The notes under the pieces are model-generated. The model searched no databases, was not told the origin of the DNA, and was given only the letters and a program-made list of their open reading frames with translations. Both the position numbers and the translations under genes were made by a program. A stretch of 64,000 bases of DNA from Marinicellulosiphila megalodicopiae (GTDB taxonomy: Bacteria; Pseudomonadota; Gammaproteobacteria; Pseudomonadales; Natronospirillaceae), in assembly GCF_045862395.1 (NCBI RefSeq), contig NZ_AP023087.1, positions 3,410,001 through 3,474,000 on the forward strand, in the 5' to 3' direction. Each line of letters starts with the position of its first letter. The first letter of the stretch is position 1. Shown here piece by piece: positions 18,879 to 30,393 of the stretch.

Positions 18879-19754
18879 TTATTTCCAGCCAGTAATCTCA
18901 GCTAATGCACTTCCGATTTCTGCTAAAGAACGTACAGTTTTAACACCAGCGTCTTCTAATGCAGCGAATTTCTCGTCTGCAGTACCCGCACCACCAGAGA
19001 TGATTGCGCCAGCATGACCCATACGCTTACCTTCAGGTGCAGTTACACCAGCAATGTAAGATACAACAGGTTTAGTTACGTTTGCTTTGATGTAAGCTGC
19101 TGCTTCCTCTTCAGCTGTTCCGCCGATTTCACCAATCATTACGATTGCTTCAGTTTTAGGGTCTTTTTCAAACAACGCTAAAATATCGATGAAGTTAGAA
19201 CCAGGAATTGGATCACCACCAATACCCACACAGGTAGACTGACCAAAACCGTGATCGGTTGTTTGTTTAACGGCTTCATACGTTAAAGTACCCGAGCGAG
19301 AAACAATACCAACTTTACCCGGTAAGTGAATGTGACCTGGCATAATACCAATTTTACATTCGCCTGGAGTAATTACACCTGGACAGTTAGGACCGATTAA
19401 CGTCACACCTAAGTTATCACATACTACTTTAGCTTCTAACATGTCTAACGTTGGGATACCTTCAGTGATACATACGATTAACTCTAATCCTGAGTTAGCT
19501 GCTTCTAAGATGGAATCTTTACAAAATGGAGCAGGTACATAGATTACAGATGCTTGCGCGCCTGTTGCTTCTACTGCTTCAGCTACTGTATTAAACACAG
19601 GAAGGCCTAAATGCGTTTGACCACCTTTACCAGGTGTTACACCGCCGACCATTTTTGTGCCGTATTCGATTGCTTGTTCAGAGTGAAAAGTACCCTGAGC
19701 ACCAGTGAAACCTTGACAGATTACTTTAGTGTCTTTGTTGATTAAAATACTCAT
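18879..19754 (-). CDS. sucD: Succinyl-CoA synthetase alpha subunit
   Basis: Protein of 291 residues, the usual length, which with SucC converts succinyl-CoA to succinate with nucleotide phosphorylation. The N-terminal CoA-binding Rossmann fold is visible ([19 protein letters not shown]), as is the C-terminal ligase domain with the phosphorylated active-site His in [11 protein letters not shown] near residue 246. Its start codon lies at the very end of sucC (ATG starts at 19754, overlapping the sucC stop by one base), so the two subunits are translationally coupled. It is the last gene of the operon and is followed by a strong terminator. Confidence 0.98.
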   Translation of the reverse strand: MSILINKDTKVICQGFTGAQGTFHSEQAIEYGTKMVGGVTPGKGGQTHLGLPVFNTVAEAVEATGAQASVIYVPAPFCKDSILEAANSGLELIVCITEGIPTLDMLEAKVVCDNLGVTLIGPNCPGVITPGECKIGIMPGHIHLPGKVGIVSRSGTLTYEAVKQTTDHGFGQSTCVGIGGDPIPGSNFIDILALFEKDPKTEAIVMIGEIGGTAEEEAAAYIKANVTKPVVSYIAGVTAPEGKRMGHAGAIISGGAGTADEKFAALEDAGVKTVRSLAEIGSALAEITGWK

Positions 19755-20920
19755 TACTTAGCTCCTGATGCTTTAACAACTTGTTCAGCAGCGTCGCTTA
19801 GGCTTGTTGCTGCGATAATATCTAGACCAGATTCAGCTAGTACTTTTGAACCTAACTCAGCATTGTTACCTTCTAAACGTACAACTACAGGTACGTTTAC
19901 GCCTACTTCTTTAACCGCGCCGATAATACCTTCAGCGATTAAATCACAACGCACGATACCACCAAAGATGTTCACTAATACTGCGTTCACTTTGTCATCT
20001 GACAAGATGATTTTGAAAGCTTCAGTCACACGCTCTTTTGTTGCTCCGCCGCCAACATCTAAGAAGTTAGCTGGCTTGCCGCCGTGTAATTGCACGATAT
20101 CCATTGTACCCATTGCAAGACCAGCGCCGTTTACTAAACAGCCAATTGTTCCGTCTAATGCAACGTAGTTTAATTCCCAAGATGCCGCATGCGCTTCACG
20201 CTCGTCTTCTTGTGATGGATCTTGTAATGCTTTGATTTTTGGTAAACGATACAATGCGTTTGCATCGATGTTGATTTTGCCGTCCAACGCCATTAAATCA
20301 CCTTCTTTAGTCGTGATTAACGGGTTAATTTCTAGCAATGCTAAATCAGCATCGTGGAAGAATTTACTTAAACCTAAGAAGATTTTAGTAAACTGTTTTA
20401 TTTGGTTACCTTCAAGGCCAAGTTTAAACGCTAAGTCGCGTGCTTGGTAAGGTTGAGCACCAACTAAAGGATCAATCGTTGCTTTTAAGATTTTCTCTGG
20501 CGTTGCGTGTGCAACGTCTTCGATGTTCATTCCGCCTTCTGTTGATGCCATAAATACAACACGACGTGTTGCACGGTCAACTACTGCACCTAAGTACAAT
20601 TCGCGATCAATGTTTGATGCTTCTTCAACTAAAATTTTGTTTACTGGTTGGCCATCAGCATCTGTTTGGAACGTTACTAGGTTTGTACCTAATAAACGAT
20701 CACAGAATGCTTGAATTTGTTCATCAGAGTCAACTAACTCAACACCACCTGCTTTACCACGGCCACCTGCATGTACCTGTGCTTTAATTACAACTTTACC
20801 GCCGCCAAGCTTTTTAGCTGCTTCAATTGCTTCTGCTGCGTTATCGCAAGCATACCCATTTGGCACTGCAATGCCGTACTGTCTAAACAGTTCTTTTGCT
20901 TGATACTCGTGTAAGTTCAT
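19754..20920 (-). CDS. sucC: Succinyl-CoA synthetase beta subunit
   Basis: Protein of 388 residues when started at the ATG at 20920 ([16 protein letters not shown]), exactly the E. coli length; a longer reading from 20971 adds residues that do not belong to the family and would run through a hairpin. The ATP-grasp domain ([14 protein letters not shown], about 45-58) and the C-terminal ligase domain with [11 protein letters not shown] are intact. GTGGA lies upstream as ribosome site. It forms the alpha-beta enzyme with SucD. The sucC-lpd gap holds a strong hairpin that may separate or stabilise parts of the transcript. Confidence 0.97.
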   Translation of the reverse strand: MNLHEYQAKELFRQYGIAVPNGYACDNAAEAIEAAKKLGGGKVVIKAQVHAGGRGKAGGVELVDSDEQIQAFCDRLLGTNLVTFQTDADGQPVNKILVEEASNIDRELYLGAVVDRATRRVVFMASTEGGMNIEDVAHATPEKILKATIDPLVGAQPYQARDLAFKLGLEGNQIKQFTKIFLGLSKFFHDADLALLEINPLITTKEGDLMALDGKINIDANALYRLPKIKALQDPSQEDEREAHAASWELNYVALDGTIGCLVNGAGLAMGTMDIVQLHGGKPANFLDVGGGATKERVTEAFKIILSDDKVNAVLVNIFGGIVRCDLIAEGIIGAVKEVGVNVPVVVRLEGNNAELGSKVLAESGLDIIAATSLSDAAEQVVKASGAK

Positions 20921-20968
20921 CTTGTTTCCACGTTTTAAAAAAGACCAAAGGTCAGGTTGATTACATAA

Positions 20969-20992
20969 CAAAGCCGCGATTTCGCGGCTTTG
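20969..20992 (-). terminator. Intercistronic hairpin between lpd and sucC
   Basis: Eleven-base perfect arms (CAAAGCCGCGA and TCGCGGCTTTG) with a two-base loop. There is only a short T run on the minus strand, so it could be partial termination, processing or message protection inside the operon rather than a full stop. Confidence 0.6.
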
Positions 20993-21009
20993 ATATTATG
21001 TTTAATTAT

Positions 21010-22455
<1,446 letters not shown>

Positions 22456-22470
22456 TTACCTTTTTATTTG

Positions 22471-22496
22471 GAAGCAAACTTAAATGCGCTTGCTTC
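22471..22496. repeat. Short inverted repeat between sucB and lpd
   Basis: GAAGCAA and TTGCTTC arms around a 12-base loop, lying in the 108-base gap between sucB and lpd. No T run follows. A processing hairpin is possible. Confidence 0.35.
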
Positions 22497-22557
22497 TTTA
22501 TGATTATATTTTGTTTAGTTTTCTAAACCTGATCAAACCCGTAACACTTAAAAACAA

Positions 22558-23763
22558 TTACACTTCTAATAAAATACGCGCTGGATCTTCTAATAAATCT
22601 TTTATGGCTACCAAAAATTGAACCGCTTCTTTGCCATCGATCAAACGGTGATCGTATGATAATGCTAAATACATCATTGGTAAGATTTCAACTTGACCGT
22701 TAACTGCCATTGGGCGCTCTTGAATTTTATGCATTCCCAATATTGCTGTTTGTGGCGGGTTTAATAAAGGTGTTGAAAGCAATGATCCAAATACACCACC
22801 GTTAGTGATTGTAAATGTACCACCTTGCATTTCGTCCATACCTAAACCGCCAGATTGTGCACGCATACCGTAGTCACGGATGGTTGATTCAACATCAGCC
22901 AGACTCATAGTATCAGTGTCACGTAAAACAGGAACGAATAAACCTTTTGGAGATGAAACCGCTACCGAAATATCTTGGTAACCGTGATAAACAATATCAT
23001 CACCGTCAATTGATGCGTTTACAGCTGGAAAACGTTTTAACGCTTCAGTTGCTGCTTTAACAAAAAATGACATAAAACCTAAACGCGTACCGTTATGAGT
23101 TTTTTCAAATAAGTCTTTATACTGCTTACGAAGCTCCATTACTGGCTTCATGTTAACTTCGTTGAATGTCGTTAACATTGCTGCATTTTGTTGAGCTTCA
23201 ACTAAACGCTTAGCAACGACTTTACGTAAACGAGTCATTGGAACGCGTTTTTCTACTTTTTCACCAGGGGCAACATTAATCGTTGCAGCAGCTGGTTTTT
23301 CTGCAGCTTTAACTGGTGCAGCAGCTGGCTTATTAGCCACAAAGTTTACAACGTCTTCTTTAGTTACACGACCGCCTTTACCTGTTGCAGGAATTGTCGC
23401 TGCATCCAGTTTGTGCTCATCAACTAAACGACGTGCTGCTGGTGACATAACAACGTTTCCAACTTTTACGTCTTCTTCTGAATCAGCAGGAGCTGCACTT
23501 GCCGTTGGTGCTGCACTTGCTGCTGCGCCGGCTTCAAAGTAACCAATCACTTCTTCAGAAAGCACAACATCGCCTTCATTTTTTTCGATCGATTTAATCA
23601 CACCATCAGCGGGTGCTAAAATTTCTAATACTACTTTGTCAGTTTCAATCTCGACAATTAATTCGTCACGTTCTACTGCTTCACCTGGTTGTTTTGCCCA
23701 AGCTGCGATACTGCCATCTGCAACAGATTCTGGAAACTGGGGAGCTTTAATTTCAATAGCCAT
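22558..23763 (-). CDS. sucB: Dihydrolipoyllysine succinyltransferase (E2 of 2-oxoglutarate dehydrogenase)
   Basis: Protein of 401 residues, near the E. coli length of 405. An N-terminal lipoyl domain carries the lipoylated Lys in [12 protein letters not shown] (about residue 43). An Ala/Pro-rich linker precedes the peripheral subunit-binding domain ([19 protein letters not shown], about 107-140). A second Ala-rich linker leads to the catalytic domain, whose active-site His and Asp are in [13 protein letters not shown] (about 372-384). The ATG is nine bases after the sucA stop with an AGGA site, so it is tightly linked to E1. It transfers succinyl groups to CoA in the E2 core of the complex. 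Confidence 0.97.
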   Translation of the reverse strand: MAIEIKAPQFPESVADGSIAAWAKQPGEAVERDELIVEIETDKVVLEILAPADGVIKSIEKNEGDVVLSEEVIGYFEAGAAASAAPTASAAPADSEEDVKVGNVVMSPAARRLVDEHKLDAATIPATGKGGRVTKEDVVNFVANKPAAAPVKAAEKPAAATINVAPGEKVEKRVPMTRLRKVVAKRLVEAQQNAAMLTTFNEVNMKPVMELRKQYKDLFEKTHNGTRLGFMSFFVKAATEALKRFPAVNASIDGDDIVYHGYQDISVAVSSPKGLFVPVLRDTDTMSLADVESTIRDYGMRAQSGGLGMDEMQGGTFTITNGGVFGSLLSTPLLNPPQTAILGMHKIQERPMAVNGQVEILPMMYLALSYDHRLIDGKEAVQFLVAIKDLLEDPARILLEV

Positions 23764-23772
23764 ATCTTTTTC

Positions 23773-26619
23773 CTATTTGTTAATCACTAAAGCATCATTA
23801 AGAAGTTGCTCTAACTGTTCTAAGTGTAATTTCAAGTAACCAGCAGCTGCTGCTGCTGATGCTTCGCGACCTGCATAAGCCAAGGTTAATTTTGGATTAT
23901 ATTGATGCAACACATGACGAATGTGATGCTGACTTGAGTACCAAGCACCTTGATTAACTGGCTCTTCTTGACACCAAGTAACTTCAGTTACTGATTTGTA
24001 CTGATTTAATACTTCAAGCAATGCCACTTCAGGAAATGGATACAGCTGCTCGATTCTTACTAATGCCACATCAGTAATTTCATCACGTTCACGACGCTCT
24101 AATAAGTCGTAATAAACTCGACCCGAACATAAAACGATACGTTTTACTTTTGATGCTTTGATGTTTTCGTCTGTTTCAGCTAATACGGTTTGGAATTGAC
24201 CTTCAGCTAATTCTTCTAAAGTTGAAGTTGCTGCTTTATGACGTAACAAACTCTTAGGCGTCATAACAATTAACGGCTTACGTAAATTACGTAGCTGTTG
24301 ACGGCGAATCATATGGAAGATTTGGGCAGGCGTAGTAGGCATACAAACTTGAATATTGTGCTCAGCACATAATTGCAAATAACGCTCTAATCTTGCTGAA
24401 CTGTGCTCAGGACCTTGACCTTCGTAACCGTGAGGTAAGAACATACAAAGACCACATAAACGACCCCATTTATGTTCACCCGAGGTAATAAATTGATCAA
24501 TTACAACCTGTGCGCCGTTAGCAAAATCACCAAACTGCGCTTCCCAGATAACCAATGAGTCAGGTGACGTGGTTGCATATCCGTATTCAAAACCTAATAC
24601 AGCAAACTCTGAAAGAAAAGAATCATGGATCGTTAATCGACCCTGCTTATCATTCAAATGTTGCATTGGAATATGCAAAGATGCGTCGTTTTGATTATGC
24701 AATACAGCATGGCGATGAGAGAATGTGCCACGCCCCACATCTTGACCTGTAATTCGAACGTGTTCACCAGCTTCTAATAAAGTAGCAAAACCTAGAGATT
24801 CAGCAAACCCCCAGTTAATTGGCATTGCCCCTTGAGCCATTTTTGCTCGATCTTCGTAAATCTTTTGCACTTGACGCTGTATTGGGAAATCTGCTGGAAC
24901 ATTACTCATGCGCATTGCAATGTCTTGCATTGTGCTTAAATCAATGGATGAATCAAATTCATCAACCACTTCTTGATTAATAAACGGCGTCCAATCAACA
25001 AAGAATTCACGTTGAGATTTAGTCACCAATGCACGGGCTACGTGCTTGCCATTATCAAGTGCACTGCGGTATTCATTTGCAATTGATTTTTGCTGATCTT
25101 GTGTGATCAAACCTTCTGCAATCAATTTTTGGCAATACAATTCCCAAGTAGTTTTTTGTTTTTTGATTGCACTGTACATAAGTGGCTGTGTGCCAGATGG
25201 CTCATCTGCTTCATTATGTCCACGACGACGGTAACAAACTAAATCTATCACGACATCTTTATTAAATTGCTGACGGAAATCAACAGCCATTTGCGTAACA
25301 AATATTACCGCTTCTAGATCGTCTGCATTCACGTGGAAAATTGGCGCTTGGACCATTTTTGCAATATCAGTACAGTATTCAGTTGAACGTACATCTTCAC
25401 GCTTGTTTGTGGTAAAACCTACTTGGTTATTAATCACAATGTGGAATGTACCGCCCGTACCATAAGCACGAGTTTGCGACGCCTGGAAGGTTTCCATTAC
25501 CACGCCCTGGCCACAAAAAGCTGCATCACCATGTATGGAAACAGGTACCACTTCTTTACGTTCAGTATCGCCGCGACGATCTTGACGAGCGCGAACGCTA
25601 CCTTCAATTACAGGGGAAACAATTTCTAAATGCGATGGGTTAAACGCCATTGCCAAATGCACTTCACCGCCTTCGGTTTCTACATTTGAAGAAAAACCTT
25701 GATGGTATTTTACATCACCTGATTTTTCATAAATCGCTTTGCCTTCAAATTCATCAAATAATTCGCGTGGGTTTTTACCTAAAACATTAATTAGCATATT
25801 TAAGCGACCACGGTGAGCCATGCCAATTACGATTTCTTTTGCGCCATATGAGCCAAAACGCTGAATCATTTCATCCATTAATGGAATAAATGCTTCACCA
25901 CCTTCAAGACCAAAACGCTTAGTACCTGGATAACGTGAGCCTAGATATTTCTCTAAGCCTTCTGCTGCAGTTAATCGTTCTAAAATATGTAATTTTGATT
26001 CGTCAGAAAAATCGGGCTTTGAACGCGTGGATTCCATTCTCGCTTCAACCCAACGACGTTCTTTAGTGTCAGTGATATGAGTAAACTCAGCACCAATGCT
26101 AGAACAATAAGTAGCTTCTAGTGCTTCTACTACTTCTTTAAGGGTTGCATTATCTTTACCTAAGAATAAATTACTGCAATCAAAGATTGTGTCTTCATCA
26201 GCCTTACTTAGTTCATGATAATGTAAATCTAAGTCAGGAACGTCTTTTCGACTAATCAACGATAATGGATCCAAAATCGCTTTTTGGTGCCCACGCATAC
26301 GGTATGCACCAGTTAGTCTTTGAAACTTAGCCTGTTTATGATTAACCGTGTTATTCATCTCAGGTGCGTTAGAAGTACCCGAGCCTAAGCGCTTACGGTC
26401 TTTGGCATATTGGGCAAAATGCTCACGTACAGTTGAGTGAGGAACATCTATTGAAACTTGGTCGTTAACATTGGGTAATTTGTTAAACGTATCTCTCCAG
26501 TTCTCAGGTACTGAGTTCGGATCGATTAAATAAGCTTCGTACAACTCTTCAAGGAAAGCGGAATTCCCGCCTGCCAAGTGGGACGAACTCCAAAGTTCAT
26601 CCATCGATGTATCTTGCAT
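23773..26619 (-). CDS. sucA: 2-oxoglutarate dehydrogenase E1 component
   Basis: Thiamine diphosphate decarboxylase of 948 residues. I choose the ATG at 26619 (MQDTSMDELWSSSHLAG): the E. coli protein starts MQNS-like and AGGA lies about nine bases upstream; the longer reading from 26682 crosses a hairpin region. Visible features are the E2-binding N-terminus, GMAHRGRLNMLINVLGK (about 265), the ThDP region with HGDAAFCGQG (about 370) and the C-terminal transketolase-like part (FGDFANGAQVVIDQF). It catalyses the first step of 2-oxoglutarate to succinyl-CoA conversion with SucB and Lpd. Two hairpins lie between it and sdhB. Confidence 0.97.
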   Translation of the reverse strand: MQDTSMDELWSSSHLAGGNSAFLEELYEAYLIDPNSVPENWRDTFNKLPNVNDQVSIDVPHSTVREHFAQYAKDRKRLGSGTSNAPEMNNTVNHKQAKFQRLTGAYRMRGHQKAILDPLSLISRKDVPDLDLHYHELSKADEDTIFDCSNLFLGKDNATLKEVVEALEATYCSSIGAEFTHITDTKERRWVEARMESTRSKPDFSDESKLHILERLTAAEGLEKYLGSRYPGTKRFGLEGGEAFIPLMDEMIQRFGSYGAKEIVIGMAHRGRLNMLINVLGKNPRELFDEFEGKAIYEKSGDVKYHQGFSSNVETEGGEVHLAMAFNPSHLEIVSPVIEGSVRARQDRRGDTERKEVVPVSIHGDAAFCGQGVVMETFQASQTRAYGTGGTFHIVINNQVGFTTNKREDVRSTEYCTDIAKMVQAPIFHVNADDLEAVIFVTQMAVDFRQQFNKDVVIDLVCYRRRGHNEADEPSGTQPLMYSAIKKQKTTWELYCQKLIAEGLITQDQQKSIANEYRSALDNGKHVARALVTKSQREFFVDWTPFINQEVVDEFDSSIDLSTMQDIAMRMSNVPADFPIQRQVQKIYEDRAKMAQGAMPINWGFAESLGFATLLEAGEHVRITGQDVGRGTFSHRHAVLHNQNDASLHIPMQHLNDKQGRLTIHDSFLSEFAVLGFEYGYATTSPDSLVIWEAQFGDFANGAQVVIDQFITSGEHKWGRLCGLCMFLPHGYEGQGPEHSSARLERYLQLCAEHNIQVCMPTTPAQIFHMIRRQQLRNLRKPLIVMTPKSLLRHKAATSTLEELAEGQFQTVLAETDENIKASKVKRIVLCSGRVYYDLLERRERDEITDVALVRIEQLYPFPEVALLEVLNQYKSVTEVTWCQEEPVNQGAWYSSQHHIRHVLHQYNPKLTLAYAGREASAAAAAGYLKLHLEQLEQLLNDALVINK

Positions 26620-26655
26620 CTTTGTTATCCTATTAAGGAATCCCGAATCAAAAGT

Positions 26656-26718
26656 GAAGGTTACGGGGGTTATTACCTTCACCCATTACATACGACAAAA
26701 CCCATTTCTGGGTTTGTC
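26656..26718 (-). other. Two intercistronic hairpins between sdhB and sucA
   Basis: First inverted repeat TGAAGGT and ACCTTCA (26656 to 26682), second GACAAAACCCA and TGGGTTTGTC (26694-26718, one bulged A). They lie in the 115-base sdhB-sucA gap. Neither has a full T run. They may set the sdh:suc ratio by processing or partial termination; a regulatory leader of sucA is another option. Confidence 0.5.
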
Positions 26719-26734
26719 TGCTAATTTCGATATA

Positions 26735-27439
26735 TTAAGTAGCGCTATTTAATAGCATAGAACGAATATGACCAATTGCCTTAGTTGGGTTTAACCCTTT
26801 TGGACAAACTGCCACACAGTTCATGATGCCACGACAACGGAACACACTAAATGGATCATCTAAATCCGTTAAGCGTTCTTCAGTCGCTTCATCACGGCTA
26901 TCGACTAAAAAGCGATACGCTTGTAATAATCCTGATGGCCCGATGAATTTATCAGGGTTCCACCAAAATGAAGGACAAGCGGTTGAACAACATGCGCATA
27001 AAATACATTCATATAAACCGTCTAACTTTTCACGTTCTTCAGGTGATTGTAGACGTTCGATTGCAGGTTTTGGCGAATTGTTGATCAAATATGGCTTGAT
27101 TTTTTCATATTGAGCATAGAATTGAGACATATCGATGACTAAATCACGAATCACTGGTAAACCAGGTAACGGTCTTAGTTCTAATTTTTTAGCACTGCCT
27201 TTTACTTCTGATAATGCAGTGACACATGCCAGACCATTTTTGCCATTCATGTTCATGCCATCTGATCCACACACCCCTTCACGACATGAACGTCGGTAAG
27301 AGATGGTAGGGTCTTGTGCTTTTAATGCTTCTAAAACGTCCAATACCATCACATCTTTTCCACCTAGATCAAGATCGTAATCTTGCATATAAGGTTTCTT
27401 GTCTGTTTCAGGGTTATAACGATAAATACTGACTTTCAT
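26735..27439 (-). CDS. sdhB: Succinate dehydrogenase iron-sulfur subunit
   Basis: Protein of 234 residues, the usual length, that carries electrons from SdhA flavin to ubiquinone through three clusters. The [2Fe-2S] cysteines are in CREGVCGSDGMNMNG with a later Cys (LACV). The [4Fe-4S] motif CILCACCSTACP lies near 148 and the third cluster region CRGIMNCVAVCPKG near 205. It follows sdhA by 11 bases in the same operon and precedes sucA. All ligands expected for the family are present. Confidence 0.98.
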   Translation of the reverse strand: MKVSIYRYNPETDKKPYMQDYDLDLGGKDVMVLDVLEALKAQDPTISYRRSCREGVCGSDGMNMNGKNGLACVTALSEVKGSAKKLELRPLPGLPVIRDLVIDMSQFYAQYEKIKPYLINNSPKPAIERLQSPEEREKLDGLYECILCACCSTACPSFWWNPDKFIGPSGLLQAYRFLVDSRDEATEERLTDLDDPFSVFRCRGIMNCVAVCPKGLNPTKAIGHIRSMLLNSAT

Positions 27440-27450
27440 GATAATCCCTC

Positions 27451-29223
27451 TTAGTAAACACGTTTTTTAGGTTCGAATGTAGGAACCGTTTTTGGTTTAA
27501 AGTTAACTGCACGTTTTCTGATTGATTTATCAGCTGGGAAGTACATTGAGTGGCACAACCAGTTTTCATCATCACGCTCAGGGTAATCGTCACGAGCATG
27601 GGCACCACGAGATTCTGTACGAATCTCAGCAGCAATCGCCGTCGCTTCAGCTACTTCTAATAAGTTTTGCAATTCTAATGCTTCAATACGCGCAGTATTA
27701 AATGCATTTGATTTGTCAGGTAAGTAAACATTTTCAACACGATTACGAATATCAGCAAGTTTAACCTTGCCCTCTTCCATTGATTTACCTTCACGGAACA
27801 CACCAAAGTGTAATTGCATGCAGCTTTGTAAATCTTTACGAATCGTTGCCGCTTGCTCGCCTTCTGTAGAACCGTTCATGCGATCCAAACGCGCCATTGC
27901 ATTTTCAATGTCTGCCTGAGTTGCTGCGTCAGTCTCATAACCTTCTCTCAAAGATTTTTCAATTTGAATACCAGCAGAACGACCAAATACAACTAAGTCT
28001 AATAATGAGTTACCACCTAAGCGGTTAGCACCATGAACCGATACACAAGCCGCTTCACCACATGCATATAAACCACCAACGATACTTTCAACACCTTCAG
28101 AGTCTTGAGTAATGACTTGACCACCAATATTTGTTGCTAATCCACCCATCATATAATGACAAGTGGGTACAACAGGAATTGGCTCTTTAACGGGATCAAC
28201 ATGAGCAAAAGTTTTCGCTAATTCCATGATACCCGGTAATTTTTTGTTTAATTCTTCTTCACCTAAGTGCTCTAGATGCAAATAAACATAATCGCCATTA
28301 GGACCCGCGCCGCGACCATCAAGAATTTCTAGAATCATTGAACGTGCTACCACGTCACGACCGGCTAGATCTTTAGCAGAAGGTGCATAACGCTCCATGA
28401 AACGCTCACCTTTGGAGTTTCTAAGTACCCCACCCTCTCCACGACAACCTTCAGTTACCAAAACACCTGCACCGGCAATACCGGTTGGGTGGAACTGCCA
28501 CATTTCCATATCTTGTACAGGAAAACCTGCACGTAGCGCCATACCAATACCGTCGCCGGTATTAATTAATGCGTTGGTAGTTGATTGATAAATACGACCT
28601 GCGCCGCCAGTAGCAATAACGACAGCTTTAGATTTGATATAAACCGTCTCGCCAGTTTCAATGCAAATTGCGATTACACCAACAACCGAGCCTTTCGCGT
28701 TTTTAACTAAATCTACGGCATACCATTCGTTTAAGAATGTTGTGCCTGCTTTTAAATTACCTTGGTATAACGTATGTAGTAATGCATGACCTGTTCTGTC
28801 TGCTGCTGCACAAGTACGTGCTGCTTGCCCGCCTTCACCAAAGTTTTTAGATTGACCACCAAAAGGACGTTGATAAATACGACCTTCTTCTGTACGCGAA
28901 AACGGCATCCCCATGTGATCTAATTCGTAAACAGCTTGTGGGCCAATTTCACACATATATTCAATTGCGTCTTGGTCACCAATGTAGTCCGACCCTTTTA
29001 CGGTATCGTACATGTGCCAGCGCCAATCATCGTTTGGATCATCAGAAGCGATTGCGCAGGTAATACCACCTTGCGCAGAAACAGTATGAGAGCGTGTTGG
29101 GAATACTTTTGTACAAACCGCGGTATTAACACCGGACTCAGCTAATTGTAATGCAGCACGCATGCCTGCACCGCCACCACCAACAACAATGGCGTCATAG
29201 GATAAAACTCTTAACGTAGCCAT
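27451..29223 (-). CDS. sdhA: Succinate dehydrogenase flavoprotein subunit
   Basis: Protein of 590 residues from the ATG at 29223, two bases after the sdhD stop. A longer reading from 29238 would overlap sdhD. The FAD-binding motif is [19 protein letters not shown] near the N-terminus and the covalent-flavin His lies in [11 protein letters not shown] (about 45). The substrate-binding and catalytic region includes HPTGIAGAG and TEGCRGEGG, with the family's catalytic Arg in the second half. Oxidises succinate to fumarate at the inner face of the cytoplasmic membrane, attached by SdhCD. Confidence 0.98.
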   Translation of the reverse strand: MATLRVLSYDAIVVGGGGAGMRAALQLAESGVNTAVCTKVFPTRSHTVSAQGGITCAIASDDPNDDWRWHMYDTVKGSDYIGDQDAIEYMCEIGPQAVYELDHMGMPFSRTEEGRIYQRPFGGQSKNFGEGGQAARTCAAADRTGHALLHTLYQGNLKAGTTFLNEWYAVDLVKNAKGSVVGVIAICIETGETVYIKSKAVVIATGGAGRIYQSTTNALINTGDGIGMALRAGFPVQDMEMWQFHPTGIAGAGVLVTEGCRGEGGVLRNSKGERFMERYAPSAKDLAGRDVVARSMILEILDGRGAGPNGDYVYLHLEHLGEEELNKKLPGIMELAKTFAHVDPVKEPIPVVPTCHYMMGGLATNIGGQVITQDSEGVESIVGGLYACGEAACVSVHGANRLGGNSLLDLVVFGRSAGIQIEKSLREGYETDAATQADIENAMARLDRMNGSTEGEQAATIRKDLQSCMQLHFGVFREGKSMEEGKVKLADIRNRVENVYLPDKSNAFNTARIEALELQNLLEVAEATAIAAEIRTESRGAHARDDYPERDDENWLCHSMYFPADKSIRKRAVNFKPKTVPTFEPKKRVY

Positions 29224-29225
29224 GA

Positions 29226-29576
29226 TTAAACCGCCCAAACGGCAAGAACCGCTGTAAAGAAATAAAAGAATAAAATGACAAACAAACCTATCTGTAAAAA
29301 TGCACGAACAGCGGTTGATTTCACATAATCAGTAAACACTGTCCACATTCCAATCCATGCATGGGCAACAATTGAAAATACAGTTAAAAGTGTAAATACT
29401 TTCACCCATAAGTTTGAAAACAAACCAGTCCATGATGCATAGGTTACATCAACCGAACACATAAAAAATGCCATAATAAATAATGTATACGCAGCCAAGA
29501 TAACGGCAGAGACACGTTGAACGATCCAATCTGTCAACCCATTACGGGTTAAGTTTGTACTGTGTCTAACTCGCAT
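29226..29576 (-). CDS. sdhD: Succinate dehydrogenase membrane anchor subunit D
   Basis: Membrane protein of 116 residues with three predicted helices (around 20-40, 55-78 and 90-113). I choose the ATG at 29576 ([20 protein letters not shown]): AGGAG lies nine bases upstream, while the ATG at 29597 would sit almost on that site. The N-terminal [14 protein letters not shown] motif and the later [15 protein letters not shown], which includes a family haem/quinone-region His, fit SdhD. It overlaps the end of sdhC by 11 bases, so the anchors are coupled. Confidence 0.93.
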   Translation of the reverse strand: MRVRHSTNLTRNGLTDWIVQRVSAVILAAYTLFIMAFFMCSVDVTYASWTGLFSNLWVKVFTLLTVFSIVAHAWIGMWTVFTDYVKSTAVRAFLQIGLFVILFFYFFTAVLAVWAV

Positions 29577-29952
29577 AGAACCATACTCCTGCACCAATGA
29601 TTAGCAACGTGCTAATAATCAACGTTGCGGTTGCCATAATACGACCACCTTGTAATGTTTCGCCGACGCCTGTATCCATAATCAAATGCTTAACACCAGC
29701 AACAAGATGATACAAAAAGCTAGAAACGATTCCCCAAGCAATAAATTTCGCAAATGGATGCGTCATTACAGAAGCGACATGATCGAAGCCAGCTTGAGAT
29801 TGAAGGCTGATATAAAGAGCCCATAATAAAAATGCCAAACCAACTAGCATCATAATGCCAGTGATTCTGTGAAGGATTGAAGCTAGGGCTGGTATAGGAA
29901 AATATCGGATCAGATTTCCTATTGATAGATTAGTGGGTCGATTGTCTTTCAC
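29566..29952 (-). CDS. sdhC: Succinate dehydrogenase cytochrome b556 subunit C
   Basis: Membrane protein of 128 residues with three predicted helices. The N-terminal RPTNLSIGNLIRYFPIPALA and the conserved ASILHRITGIMML (His and Arg used in quinone binding in the family) identify it, as does the later LYHLVAGVKHLIMDTG with the haem-ligand His region. It is the first gene of the long sdh-suc operon; the promoter and a leader of about 130 bases lie upstream in the gltA-sdhC divergent spacer. Confidence 0.95.
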   Translation of the reverse strand: MKDNRPTNLSIGNLIRYFPIPALASILHRITGIMMLVGLAFLLWALYISLQSQAGFDHVASVMTHPFAKFIAWGIVSSFLYHLVAGVKHLIMDTGVGETLQGGRIMATATLIISTLLIIGAGVWFYAS

Positions 29953-30393
29953 GAATTAGTTTCCACGGTTGATTATTAGTGTGAGCTCATGAAGCGCCTA
30001 TGAGGCGATAAAAACTTAGCTTTTATGTGTCATTATTTCTTCATTTGACTTATGGATAGCAACTGAAAATAAGCACGTCAAGAGCGGCGGCGATTATAGT
30101 GAGTTTGTAACAAAATTACAAATATTAACAGGCAACAAATTTTCGCCGAAATTGCAATAAAAACGCCCTATTATGGCGAGAACGAAACAAACATAGCACC
30201 ACAAATGTGCTCTTTCAATAATATAGTCAAATCTTCCTTTGTAACAATAGGTTAAAATTGACAATTTGCTCAAAAACTCTATGATTGGCCGCAATTTTTT
30301 GTATTTCATCCATTTACGCGAATATATTCACTATACTGTACTTTCATAACTGTACTTTCATATTTGTGATCATCGCCTATTTTAGGAGGCCGC
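29953..30393. promoter_or_regulatory. Divergent promoter region between sdhC and gltA
   Basis: On the minus strand TTGTAA (30116-30121) and TATAAT (30093-30098) with a 17-base spacer form a good sdhC promoter. On the plus strand a perfect 14-base tandem duplication ACTGTACTTTCATA occurs at 30335-30348 and 30349-30362, just before the gltA ribosome site AGGAGG. A small palindrome CGCCT-AT-GAGGCG lies near 29997 in the sdhC leader. No gene is supported here. Confidence 0.6.

Noticed and set aside
30094..30309. 71-codon reading frame on the minus strand between sdhC and gltA
   Set aside because: It overlaps the likely sdhC promoter, has no ribosome site and an odd composition; it is treated as non-coding.
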